A stretch of DNA of 64,000 bases from Agelaius tricolor (Eukaryota; Chordata; Aves; Passeriformes; Icteridae), in the NCBI GenBank assembly GCA_023055355.1, contig JALJCS010000015.1:17969516-18033515 (forward strand), in the 5' to 3' direction. A program made the translations under genes and the position numbers. The notes beneath the pieces were generated by a model. The model was not told the origin of the DNA. It ran no database searches and saw only the letters and a list, made by a program, of their open reading frames with translations. Numbering within the stretch: the first letter of the stretch is position 1; each line of letters begins with the position of its first letter. Below are positions 48,631 through 59,603 of this stretch, one piece after another.

Positions 48631-51600
48631 CTTGTGACATCTTTAACTTGATCTGTCTCATGCTAGGGCTTTTATTTTCTTTTTTCCTTTTTTTTTCCTT
48701 TTTTTTTCCCCCTCAAAGCCAACTTTATTTCTTTGAGAGGAAATCCATAAAGCATCATTCTCCCTGCAGAACAAGTAAGAGCTGCCTCCTTGGAGACCAG
48801 AGATAAATCACTTTTAAGGGAAGATATTGCTCACTCAGAAAAGTAATTTGTAAACATTTTAAGTTTGTGCCATATTATCCCACCATCCCCAAACAGGTGC
48901 CTGCATCTAAAATACTGAAATATGAATTCTCCCTTGCAGGCTGATTGCACAGGGAGCAGCATTTATGAATGGTGACTTTTCTTCTTTGGCAAACAACATC
49001 TGATATCTTCAGAATACTTTGCCTGACACTGCTCATTAAGAATCCTACCCTAGATGAGATGGTTTCAGCATAAAAGTTGAATATTTTTGCCAATTAATTT
49101 TTCTGTATAGTATTTATATCGGGACGTTGCCCTGCATGAACAATAAAAGTAGATTTAGGCCCAGCAACGCTCACACTGCAGGTGAGGTGTGGGGTAGTGC
49201 CATGGAAGGGAGACTTCCAGTCCTTGAAATGGGAAATAATTCCATTCCAATTCCAAAAATCATGCAAATAGGATAGGAAGTAATGGAAAATAATTAATGG
49301 GAATTGGCAATAATTAATAAATGGGAAATAATTCCATTCCAATTCCAAAAATCATGGAAATATTCCAGCTTTAAGGGACTGCAAGAGAAAAAAAGGTCCA
49401 GAATCTGGCCTTTGATTCCACAGCAAAGAGAAATAGTAAATTTTATTCCAAATGTATTTCAACTTAATAAACATCTGTCTTGTATATTTAAAACTGCCAT
49501 TTCAGGGTTGTAATTATATCATCTGAAAATAAGTCCTCCTCAAAAGAGAATTGAAGTGACAGGCTGAAGAAAATGAAACATGACGTTGCTCGTTCTCCTT
49601 TCGTCCTAGAGCTAAAATTTAAATTAATTTTCTTCTTCTTGTCAGAAAGTATTTTAATTGGAAATCACTTTTGATTGCAGTTTTCAGAGAGGAATGGGAT
49701 CCTTCCCATTGTGTTGTTCAGTGTCTTCATAATATTCTAAATTAATCTTTGCAGATATTTTAAATAGTTGATAGCTGTGATGGTAATTCTAAAGAAGGTT
49801 AAAAAACCTGAGATAAATGTAAAGATTCTCACTTTTTTGTTGTTTCTTGGCACCTTTTCATACAGATATGGTGTGTTTGTTGCCATAGTTACCTGCTTGT
49901 TGAGAGAAATGAATATTTGATAGTAGCAGTAACTAGACTGTAAAAATTAGTTATGCTGCTTCAGTTCAATTTAGGTTTATCACACTTTTTTTTTTTCCAG
50001 CTGAATTTTCATTATAAAATGTTGAAGGAAAGTTGTAGAGTCATATTCCTCTGGGAGCTACGAGTCTCTGTAGCCCTGTAAGTTCATTCACACTCATTCC
50101 ACAGCCCCCCGATGAACTAAAAGATCCTAATTAAATTTTCTTGCAATATACTTCAATTTTTAGTTTTCAGACCTCTTCTAATGGGAACTCTTCTCAATAT
50201 CTTCATCTAAATCTCACAGAGGACAACAGTAGCCATTCCATGGCCACCACAGGTGGTGGCTTCTTGTGCTGAAACAGTGAGAGGTCAAATGCAGGGGTTT
50301 GGCTTAATCTCCCACTCCTGAATAATTTCTGGTTTGTCAAAATCCTTTTTAATACCTGCTTCAGCCCATAGCAGACAGTGGAGCTCCCCACAGCTCAGGA
50401 GTGCAGCTTGCAATGGCTGTCCAGGCAGAAATTCAGGGGAAGTTGCATGTTAGAGAGGAAAAGGATCTCCGGAATAATTAAAAAAGAATACGTGGTTTAA
50501 TTAGGAAAATTCCAGGAGTGAAGCGGCTGCTGCTCTGACATTTGCCTCAGCACTGGCACCTTGCTGCCTGCACGAAAATCTTTGGCAGAAAGGGTGACTT
50601 GAGGGAAAAATGATGCTCTGGGTCGTGTTATCATGCAGGGCTGTCTGAGGCAGAAGTGACAGAAATCGTGTTGGCTGCATTATCTTCCCTTACTCTAATT
50701 TCTCTTGTCTTGGAAATGTCTGAATTGTCTCTGTGCACTTTAATGTAGCTTTGATAAAATGCATAACTCACGGAAGAGAGAAACTGAAGGGAGATCAGAG
50801 TTTTCCCAGGGGATTTCTGCCTTCCCAGTGAACCACGAGAGAGATGGAAAGCGCTGAAACGAGGGAGAATTTTCAGGAGAATTTGTCAAAAATGCACTTC
50901 TAACATCTGGAAGCTCTGAGATTTCCACTAATGGGATTAACTGCTTGAGAAAACGAGGGGAAGGCAGGAAAATCTGTGCTGGTGGTACTAATGGTGTGAT
51001 TCAGGCTTTCCTGAGGTAACCAGAAAGTTGTTGCCATTGATTTTCACCTCGGAAGTTGCAGCAGGTCCAAGGCAGCTGCTGGGGGGAATTGGAGATAGCA
51101 GAGCTTTTTGCTGGACTCTTGACTTCTCACCATGGCCTAATTATAACATTAAGGCATCATGTTCCTGCCTTAAAAGAGAAATAATCACCAGGTTCTGCAG
51201 ACTGAGCTGGAGGGTGGCACTCTGGGCCAGCAATGGGTAAAAGCTTTGCTTTTAGCAGGGTGAGCAGTGAGGAGATGCTCCTGAGAGCTGCCAAGGGGAA
51301 ATCAGGGGGGTTCACTTAGCAAAGTCCAGCACTTTGAAATAGATTGGTTTTTAGGTGTCTGGTTTGGGTGGTTTTTTGTTGTTTTTTTTTTTCTTTTTTT
51401 TCTGTGAGACATAAAAAGGTCTAAGTTTGATGAAAAAGTTTTCGAAGCTGTTGTGAGTTTGTGACTGTGCCTGTATTGGGATGGAGCCATGGGGCTGAGC
51501 AGAGGATGGGAATTCTTTTCTTGTCAGTCCTTCCCTTCCCCATCTGCTCAGGGCAATCCCTTCCCAGCCCTCAGCTTCCTGTCACTTCTGTACAGAGTTG

Positions 51601-54600
51601 GATCAATATAAGTTTTTCCTTTTTTTCCTGTATAATGCCTGGCAGCTTATTTATTAGCCTAAAGTTTGCATTAAACAATACTGCAGCAAAATTTCCAGTG
51701 TATCCCCTACCCCCAAAAAACCCAATAAAAACCCCAAACCACAGGGGTTTTCCAGTGTTTTCTGACCTTTCTTCCCCAGCCAACATGGGAAGGAATTTGT
51801 TTCTTACATGGGAGAAAATTCCATTAGCAATATTCTTGAGGCTTCAAGGGATTTACCATCTTGCCTAATTTGTTAAGAGCTGAGTTTTTCTGAATTGTCT
51901 TTAGGTAAGGGGAATTCTTCAAATCTTCAGTTCTTTGGGTGCACTGGATGTAGGGAGGATTTGGAATTTATTGCCTAAAAGGGATCTTTGAAGTATTGTG
52001 AACATATATATAAATCTATATGTAAATATAAATACATTAGTGGCTGGTTCTTTGGATTTTTTTTTCTTGCTTGAGAGTCCTTTCAAAGATATTTTATAAC
52101 TGGCTTGCCTTTAATTGGAAAATGAGACATGGAATTTCATATGGTTTTGCTGGGAATGTCATATCTCAGCATAAAAAGTCCATCCCAAGGTGTAGATGGA
52201 GTCAAAACAAGCTTTTACTAAAGCAGCTGCCAGTGGAGTCTCACAGCTTGATTTGAGGAAGGAAGCAGTATTTTAAAAAAAATCATTATTTATATTGTGT
52301 AAATGAGAATTTATTTCCATTTTTAAAGCAGATCTTGTCTCCTTTTGGGTGAGAGGGGCAGAGCACTGAATACCTGAGCTCCAAAAGCTTTACCAGAAGC
52401 TCCTGCCTTGCCAGGTGCTGTACAGGAGCATTGGTGTATCAGCTTCTTACTGGACCCCTGAAGTTTATTTATCATATTTAGTTTATCAGCCTCCACATGA
52501 GGCAAGCAGGATTTGATTGCATGATCTGACATGTCAATGTTATTTTTGGGAGGCCAAAGGGAGTCTGATTTGATCTCAGTGACTCGGTGAGCTACTCCTA
52601 CTTGAAGAGATGGGTTTAAATTAAACTGAGGATGTTCATTTCCAATAGATAAAGCAAGATAAGGTTTTCTTTTTTCATCCCGGAAATGATAGAAAGCAGT
52701 ATGTAATTTTTGGTTTATGAAGATGGAGGACCGAAAACTGACAGAGATTTTGGAATATAAATTAAAAATTTAGATGATATTTTGAGGAAATGGATAAGCA
52801 GAAGATGCTGTGCACTTTGGTTCAAGTAAAACCTGTCTTTTTCAATCCTATCCAGGGAAGATAAATTATGTAGTGTAATTCAGACTATTACTGATAAGTG
52901 TAATGGATCAAACAGAGCATTCTTAGTTTCAATAAACAGGAGTGAGAATGGCAACTTCCTGAACACTTTCCTATTCCCTGTGCAGCCCATCTCAGGAAAT
53001 ACTAGACAGTATCTTCAAAATAAACCATACAATGCTCTGCAGAAAACATTCTGGAATATTTGATATCATTTAAAACATATCTTCCACTCAGTTATAAATA
53101 TTGGAGAACACTGGGAAAGTGTTATAGCATTTTCCATATAAATATATTTCTTATTTGTACATGGGCCTGCCAGTAACCACTCAGAGATGCAACAGCTGAT
53201 TTAAAACCTATAGGCAAAAAGGAATCTGCTGCAAATGGAGGGTTAAAGCTAAGAGGTGAATCTCTTGTTAGAATTCTGGGATAAATAATGAGTAGAGAAG
53301 AAAATGAGTAGCAAATAAGAAATGCTCAAGAACTGGTGAAGGGGTTCAGAGTACCTAATTTAGGTTTTTGAGCAAGCTGTGCACTTGTATACTCCATGAG
53401 AAAAACGATATTTGGCTCTTGGGTGCCACAGTCCCCCACAAATGGCACTGAGCTCTGACAGAGCAGACTGTGCTCAAACCTTTCCATGGTGGGAATGGTG
53501 TGAGAAGTTTCCCTCTCCTTGCAGACCTGGGGGGTGACTGCAAAAAAGAAAAAAGTAGCACAGGAAGGGCTGGAACTACAAAGAGCCCAGGACAAATTTG
53601 GTTTTGCATGGTCATTTCCTCTCTCTGCCATACTGCTGTGTGGATTTTAGCTGTTGTGAAAACATCTGGAGAGGCACAATTATGTGAATTCAAAATTTCA
53701 TTCACTTGAATTCCATTGGAAATAATTCTAGAAATTTCTGTGTTTTGGCTTTGAGTGTACATCAGAAAAGCACGAGAATTTATTCCTGTGGTTCTGATTT
53801 GGTTATTTAATACCAATGTCTGCCAGAGCAGAAAAGAATAACAACATCCTTAGCAGGTTACAGACAAGGCTTCACCTGCAGAGAGACTCATCCAGTAGCA
53901 GAACCCAAGGCTTTGGTTTTACCTCCTTATAAAACAACCATGGATGCTCCCCCTGCTGCTGTCAGCATCCACTGGGTCTTAGATAAAATGTGCATGAAGG
54001 AGAGCAGCCCAGCTGCTGCCCTGCCCCATGTTCTCATTGCTGGACACTCCCAGGGTGCCAGGACCATCCGCTGCTGCTTTGCCAAGGTCCTGATTTGGGT
54101 GGAGCTGCCCAAGGAAAGCACCACTGAGATTTATCCTTTGCTCAGCTGTTCCTGCAGTAGGGCAAACCCCCAATGGCCTCTCCACTCATTTTGCTGGGTG
54201 ATCCATCTCTGGAGCAACCTCCTTTATTGGGAAATTGTCTCCCTGGGAGGAGCAGGGGCTGCTGTGCTGCTGGATTTACTCCCCTGCTAATCCTGCTGTG
54301 TTTGACAACACAACTCTGGTAGCCAGAGTGGCAGGAATTTCTGTCCTGAGGTAATAACTGGATGGATGATGACAGAAATAAAAACCATTGGAACTATTTG
54401 TCTTAAAGCTGGTTCCTCACCTGGTCCTGCATTCCTTTTTCTTCCAAGTCCTTGTCTGATCAATAATACCTTTTCAGTGGCTCCCACCTTCTTGACAAAT
54501 TTCTTCTTTCTAAAGAAACAAGATTGCTTTAAGTAAATGGTGTGTTTTCAAAAAGTTTTCAATATGAGAAAGCGTTTCTTTATTTTTCTTCTTTCTTTAA

Positions 54601-55083
54601 CCTGAGGAGCTACAAATGTGTTACTGAAATAGTCAAGCATTCCTCAACTTTTCACTAGAATTTCTCTGGAATTCTATTTCTCTGGAATATATAGGAGCAA
54701 AAGTGGGGAAAAGGAGTGAGAGGTGAAGAACAAGGACAGGGAAAATTTTAAAAGACAATGGGGCACAAATGTATAATCTGTGAAGTTGGAACTTTGGCTA
54801 ATTCACTTGTGGGAATTGTATTTATGGATAACAGAGTGGAACTGGATGAAGGGAAATATCCAGGAATCTTTTCCAGCAAAGATTAAACTATGGAATTCCT
54901 GTCTCAAGGAATGTTCATGGCTATATTTTGGAGAACAGAAAAAAGCCAACATCTTCAATGTATGTGCTTGAACAAAAAAAAACTCACAGAAAACCCCCCC
55001 AAAAAAGCCATTTATCAACAGTGTCCCAGTCAGAAAAAAAAAAAAAACATTTTGGGGTTCAAAATCTTTTATTTCTTATATTT
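48631..55083. other. CDH13 intron, no gene seen
   Basis: AT-rich intron. A pyrimidine tract (T8-9 and CC blocks) lies at 48670-48713. A 34-base segment at 49230-49264 (TGGGAAATAATTCCATTCC..) recurs at 49322-49355. T-rich runs occur at 49987-49997 and 51374-51401, and a short A14 run at 55036-55049. Open frames of up to 153 codons at 53.3-54.3 kb match no family known to me. Confidence 0.6.
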
Positions 55084-55178
55084 AGGAGTTTTCAAGGCCA
55101 GGTTGGGCAGGGTTTGGAGCAGTGGAAGGTGTCCCTGCCCTGGAATGAGATGGTCCCTTCCAACCCAGACCTTTCCTG
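55084..55178 (+). mobile_element. CR1 LINE fragment, extreme 3' end
   Basis: GAGTTTTCAAGGCCAGGTTG, GGCAGGGTTTGGAGCA, GTGGAAGGTGTCCCTGCCC, GAGATGGTCCCTTCCAACCC and AGACCTTTCCTGATTTTAAA follow the CR1 3' consensus with one short internal deletion. Confidence 0.9.
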
Positions 55179-55770
55179 ATTTTAAATCACCCATTCCAGT
55201 GAATCCCTGCAGTCAAAATGGACGAGCAAAGAGCAGCCTGTGGGAGCTGTGGGGTGTGGCTGGAATGGGAAAGGAAACAGGTGAAAACCATCCCTGATAT
55301 TTCTGAAGAGCCCTGATGACTTTTGTGAGGAACGGTTCCTTTCTGAAGGTCCAGATGTTCACATAATAAGGTGCTATTTAAAGTGAGCACAAACTTCCCT
55401 CCATCTCTCTAGATAGCAGCAGAGTCTGGAAGATTTTTTTTAAAAAAATATAAATTGAGCTCTTCAGAAAAAAAATGCAAATCAACAGATATAGCAGAGC
55501 AGAAGAATAGAAACAAGAAAGGGTTTGAAATGTGGTTTTAGCCACATTGTTTTAGAGTTTATGAGTCATCCGAGCTTCTTCTCTACTGTGGAAAATTGCT
55601 TCAGAAATTGCTCCAGGCACTTAGCTCAAAAATCCTGTTTCCACATTTGTTCATGGACTCACAACTCCTGCTCACATCTGCTCGCTCGAAATGGACACAA
55701 AAACTCCTTTGGGTTCAGTCCCAGCCTTTGAACTCAACCAAGGTGCAAGGTTTTCTGAAGTATGAGTTTT
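55179..55770. other. CDH13 intron, no gene seen
   Basis: Unremarkable sequence without a recognised gene or repeat. Confidence 0.6.
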
Positions 55771-56230
55771 AAAGACATAAATTTAGGCATAAATTATATA
55801 TAGGCATGAAATAGTAAATTTTAGGCATAAATTATTATTTAGGCATAAATTATATATAGGCATGAAATATTAAATTATATAATAACAATATAACGCTTCT
55901 AATATTATTCTATATTTATAATATATCGATTATTTATAATAATCTTATATATAATACTTCTAATATTATTCTATAGAATATTAGATATAATACTTCTAAT
56001 ATATATACAATATATATGCATATAAATACTTCTATATAATACTTCTAATATTATTCTATATTATTAATATTTTGATTATTTAATAAGATAATAATTGTAT
56101 ATATGCATGAATTATTATTTCTTTTAATTATACTTTTATAAATTACTGCTTATTTTAATTTATGGATTTTTGATTTTAATTTTTTGGATTTTTTTGGATA
56201 ATTATTTGATTTTAATTTATGGATTTATGA
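55771..56230. repeat. AT-rich low-complexity block with internal repeats
   Basis: TTTAGGCATAAATTATATAT and GGCATGAAATA alternate at 55785-55872. CTTCTAATATTATTCTATA then recurs several times to about 56060, followed by ATTTTGATTTTAATTTATGG repeats. Over 85% A+T by eye. The short palindromic TATA and TAATATTA words could base-pair locally. Confidence 0.88.
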
Positions 56231-56500
56231 ATTTTCATGTAAATATTTTGGAGGCTTGCATTAAGGATTTCTTTCTGCACCTCCTTTTCTGACCATCAAA
56301 CCAGCAAAAAAATTGATGGTGATATCACTGAAAAGTAAAACTCTGGTAAAACCAGGGCCTGAAATCAGGACTTGCTTGACTCACATAAAGAAAACCAGCA
56401 GATTAGTATTTCAAGCTGGATTTCCTTTGCCTTTCAGTTTAAGAGATTAGTCTGGTGGAAAATCCCTGATGCTTTTATTGGGAAAAAAAAGTGGTTGTGG
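56231..56500. other. CDH13 intron, no gene seen
   Basis: Short unremarkable stretch between low-complexity blocks. Confidence 0.55.
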
Positions 56501-56554
56501 TTTTTTTGGTTTTTTTTTTTTGGTTTTTTTTTTTTTTTTGTGTGTGTGTGTGTA
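56501..56554. repeat. Poly(T) followed by (TG)n
   Basis: T7GGT12GGT16 is followed by about seven TG dinucleotides. Confidence 0.95.
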
Positions 56555-56696
56555 TTAAATGTACTGAATTTATTTATTTGCTTTGTTGTTTGTTGTAAGC
56601 ATGGGCTGGTAGCCTGATCACCCCTGGAGGTGTGTCCAAGCCTGCCAGGAAGCCAAAAGTAAAATTCTCCAGCAAATCTGCGGCCCAAGAAAAGCC

Positions 56697-56791
56697 CTCT
56701 GTGGTGGTTGTTTTTCTCTGTAGTGGTTGTTTTTCTCTGTGGTGGTTGTTTTTCTCTGTAGTGGTTGTTTTTCTCTGTAGTGGTTGTTTTT
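56697..56791. repeat. 19-bp tandem repeat, five copies
   Basis: CTCTGTAGTGGTTGTTTTT, alternating with a CTCTGTGG variant, begins at 56697, 56716, 56735, 56754 and 56773. On the minus strand it gives repeated REKQPLQRKTTTTEKNNH strings, which are artefacts of the period. Confidence 0.95.
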
Positions 56792-57387
56792 CCAGCAAAG
56801 ACCAAATTTACCCAATCCAGGTGAAAGCTGATGGATACAGTGAATATTTACCTGACCTGGCTGAGCCCGTGGGACAATAGAATGCAGAGCAATAGAGACT
56901 GGACGCAAAATTTCCACTCCAGATGGGTAAAATGGGATTATTTTGTCCATTTTTAATCACTTAAATAATCAGGGTCAGGGATTGAAAGGGACTGACTTTG
57001 CTGAGAGGTGGGGCCGCTCAACACCTTTGAATTGAGACAGTTTTCCACAGGCTTGGTGGAAGGAAGAGGTGGGAATCTCATTTCACACAGCCAGAACGTC
57101 AGATCCAATTGTGCTGGCTTAATCTCAGCTGCCTGCTGGAAAGAAAATGGCGATGGAATGATCACATCAATATTCCACGTACCACTGGAGGGGAAGTAAT
57201 ACCTTTAAAATATAATTTATATGAAAATGTTCCTCAAAGACCTGTATTACAAATACAAAGGATATGAAAGATTTTAAATGAGCTAATGGGAGGAGGAACT
57301 CAGCAATCCCCTTTATTCCATCCCCTTTAAGCACAGGGAGGTGTATTCCCAGCTCATCAGTTGATCTGCAGCGTGAGCGGCTCTCAC
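56792..57387. other. CDH13 intron, no gene seen
   Basis: Ordinary sequence leading to the large minisatellite. The minus-strand open frame that crosses the array reads into this part, but with no recognisable domain. Confidence 0.6.
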
Positions 57388-59348
57388 AGGTGTGGACTGT
57401 GTCCGAGTGTGCCCGGGTGTGTCTGAGTGTGCCCGGGTGTGTCTGAGTGTGTCGGGGTGTTCCCGGGTGTGCCTGAGTGTGTCCGAGTGTGCCCGGGTGT
57501 GCCCGAGTGTGTCTGAGTGTGCCGGGGCGTGCCCGGGTGTGTCTGAGTGTGCCTGAGTGTGTCCGAGTGTGCCCAGGTGTGCCTGAGTGTGCCCGGGTGT
57601 GTCTGAGTGTGCCTGAGTGTGCCCGGGTGTGCCCAGGTGTGCCTGAGTGTGTCCGAGTGTGCCCAGGTGTGCCTGAGTGTGTCTGAGTGTGCCTGGGTGT
57701 GTCTGAGTGTGCCCGGGTGTGTCTGAGTGTGTCGGGGTGTTCCCGGGTGTGCCTGAGTGTGCCAGGGCGTGCCCGGGTGTGTCTGAGTGTGTCCGGGTGT
57801 GCCTGAGTGTGCCCAGGTGTGCCTGAGTGTGTCTGAGTGTGCCTGGGTGTGCCCGAGTGTGCCTGAGTGTGCCCGGGTGTGTCTGAGTGTGCCCTGGTGT
57901 GTCTGAGTGTGTCGGGGTGTGCCCGGGTGTGTCTGCGTGTGTCCGGGTGTGCCTGAGTGTGCCCAGGTGTGCCTGAGTGTGTCTGAGTGTGCCTGAGTGT
58001 GTCTGAGTGTGCCCGAGTGTGCCTGAGTGTGCCCCGGTGTGTCTGAGTGTGCCGGGGCGTGCCCGGGTGTGCCTGAGTGTGCCCGGTTGTGCCCGGGTGT
58101 GCCTGAGTGTGCCCGGGTGTGCCTGAGTGTGCCTGAGTGTGTCTGGGTGTGCCTGAGTGTGCCCCGGTGTGTCTGAGTGTGCCGGGGCGTGCCCGGGTGT
58201 GCCTGAGTGTGCCCGAGTGTGCCCGGGTGCGCCCGGGTGTGCCCGAGTGTGTCCGGGTGTGCCCGGGTGTGCCTGAGTGTGTCCGAGTGTGCCCGGGTGT
58301 GCCCGGGTGTGTCTGAGTGTGCCCGAGTGTGCCCGGGTGTGTCCGATTGTGCCTGAGTGTGTCTGAGTGTGTCTGAGTGTGCATGAGTGTGCCCGGGTGT
58401 GCCCGAGTGTGCCCGGGTGTGTCTGAGTGTGCCGGGGCGTGCCCGAGTGTGCCCGAGTGTGCCTGAGTGTGCCTGAGTGTGTCCGGGTGTGCCTGAGTGT
58501 GTCTGAGTGTGCCCGAGTGTGCCCGGGTGTGTCTGAGTGTGCCCGGGTGTGCCCGAGTGTGCCCGGGTGTGTCTGAGTGTGTCTGAGTGTGCCCGGGTGT
58601 GCCCGAGTGTGCCCGGGTGTGCCTGAGTGTGTCTGAGTGTGCCCGGGTGTGCCCGAGTGTGCCCGGGTGTGTCTGAGTGTGCCCCGGTGTGTCTGAGTGT
58701 GCCGGGGCGTGCCCGGGTGTGCCTGAGTGTGCCCGAGTGTGCCCGGTTGTGTCTGATTGTGCCTGAGTGTGTCTGAGTGTGTCCGGGTGTGCCTGAGTGT
58801 GCCCGGGTGTGCATGAGTGTGTCCGAGTGTGTCTGAGTGTGCCCGGGTGTGCCCGAGTGTGTCCGGGTGTGCCTGGGTGTGCCTGAGTGTGCCCGGGTGT
58901 GCCCGAGTGTGCCCGAGTGTGCCCGGGTGTGTCTGAGTGTGTCCGAGTGTGCCCGGGTGTGCCTGATTGTGCCTGAGTGTGTCCGAGTGTGCCCGGGTGT
59001 GCCCAGGTGTGCCTGAGTGTGCCCGAGTGTGTCTGAGTGTGCCCGAGTGTGCATGAGTGTGCCCTGGTGTGTCTGAGTGTGCCCGGGTGTGCCCGAGTGT
59101 GCCCGGGTGTGTCTGATTGTGCCCGGGTGTGCCTGAGTGTGTCCGGGTGTGCCCGGGTGTGCCTGAGTGTGTCCGAGTGTGCCCGAGTGTGCCCGGGTGT
59201 GCCTGAGTGTGCATGGGTGTGCATGAGTGTGCCCGGGTGTGTCTGAGTGTGCCTGAGTGTGCCCGGGTGTGTCTGAGTGTGCCGGGGCATGCCCGAGCGT
59301 GCCCGGGTGTTCCTGAGTGTGTCCGGGTGTGCCCGAGTGTGCCCGGGT
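57388..59348. repeat. Large 10-bp (decanucleotide) minisatellite, about 196 units
   Basis: Consensus GYCYGRGTGT: units such as GCCCGGGTGT, GTCTGAGTGT, GCCTGAGTGT, GTCCGAGTGT and GCCCGAGTGT. Every unit ends in TGT or a one-base variant (CGT, CAT, TGC, TTT), and 10-bp phase holds from end to end with no indel visible. Rare marker units show nested higher-order structure: GCCGGGGCGT at 57521, 58051, 58181, 58431 and 58701, and GCCCAGGTGT spaced 150 bp at 57661, 57811 and 57961. The + strand is rich in G and T and poor in A. Since the unit contains no stop codon on the minus strand and ten is coprime to three, all three minus frames are open through the array (734, 695 and 556 codons) and give the same decapeptide theme (HTRAHSGTPG). 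This is not evidence of a gene. Confidence 0.98.
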
Positions 59349-59400
59349 TTTCCTCTCCCTCTGGGCCCCACCTGTTCAGCGCTGGCCGCCCCTCAGGCAT

Positions 59401-59603
59401 TCAGGATCCATTCTGTCCCCTCAGCACCGTCAGGATCCATTCTATCCCCTCTCCATGGTCAGGATCCATTCTGTGCCCTCAGCACCGTCAGGGTCCATTC
59501 TGTCCCCTCTCCATGGTCAGGGTCAATTCTGTGCCCTCTCCATGGTCAGGATCAGTTCTGTCCCCTCTCCATGGTCAGGGTCCATTCTGTGCCCTCAGCA
59601 CGG
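59401..59603. repeat. 29-bp tandem repeat, seven copies
   Basis: Units begin TCAGGATCCATTCTGTCCCC at 59401, 59430, 59459, 59488, 59517, 59546 and 59575. The second half is either CTCAGCACCG (type A) or CTCTCCATGG (type B), in order A B A B B B A. Some units have GGGTCC in place of GGATCC. Separated from the decanucleotide array by only about 50 bp of non-repeat sequence. Confidence 0.96.

Noticed and set aside
56434..56950. Minus-strand QPLQRKTTTTEKNNH repeat protein
   Set aside because: Translation artefact of the 19-bp tandem repeat plus (TG)n.
57167..59371. 734-codon minus-strand open frame (with 695- and 556-codon partners) as a giant repeat protein
   Set aside because: The frame is open only because a stop-free 10-bp unit is repeated; all three frames are open over the same DNA and give the same decapeptide. 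The non-repeat flanks of the frame carry no recognisable domain.
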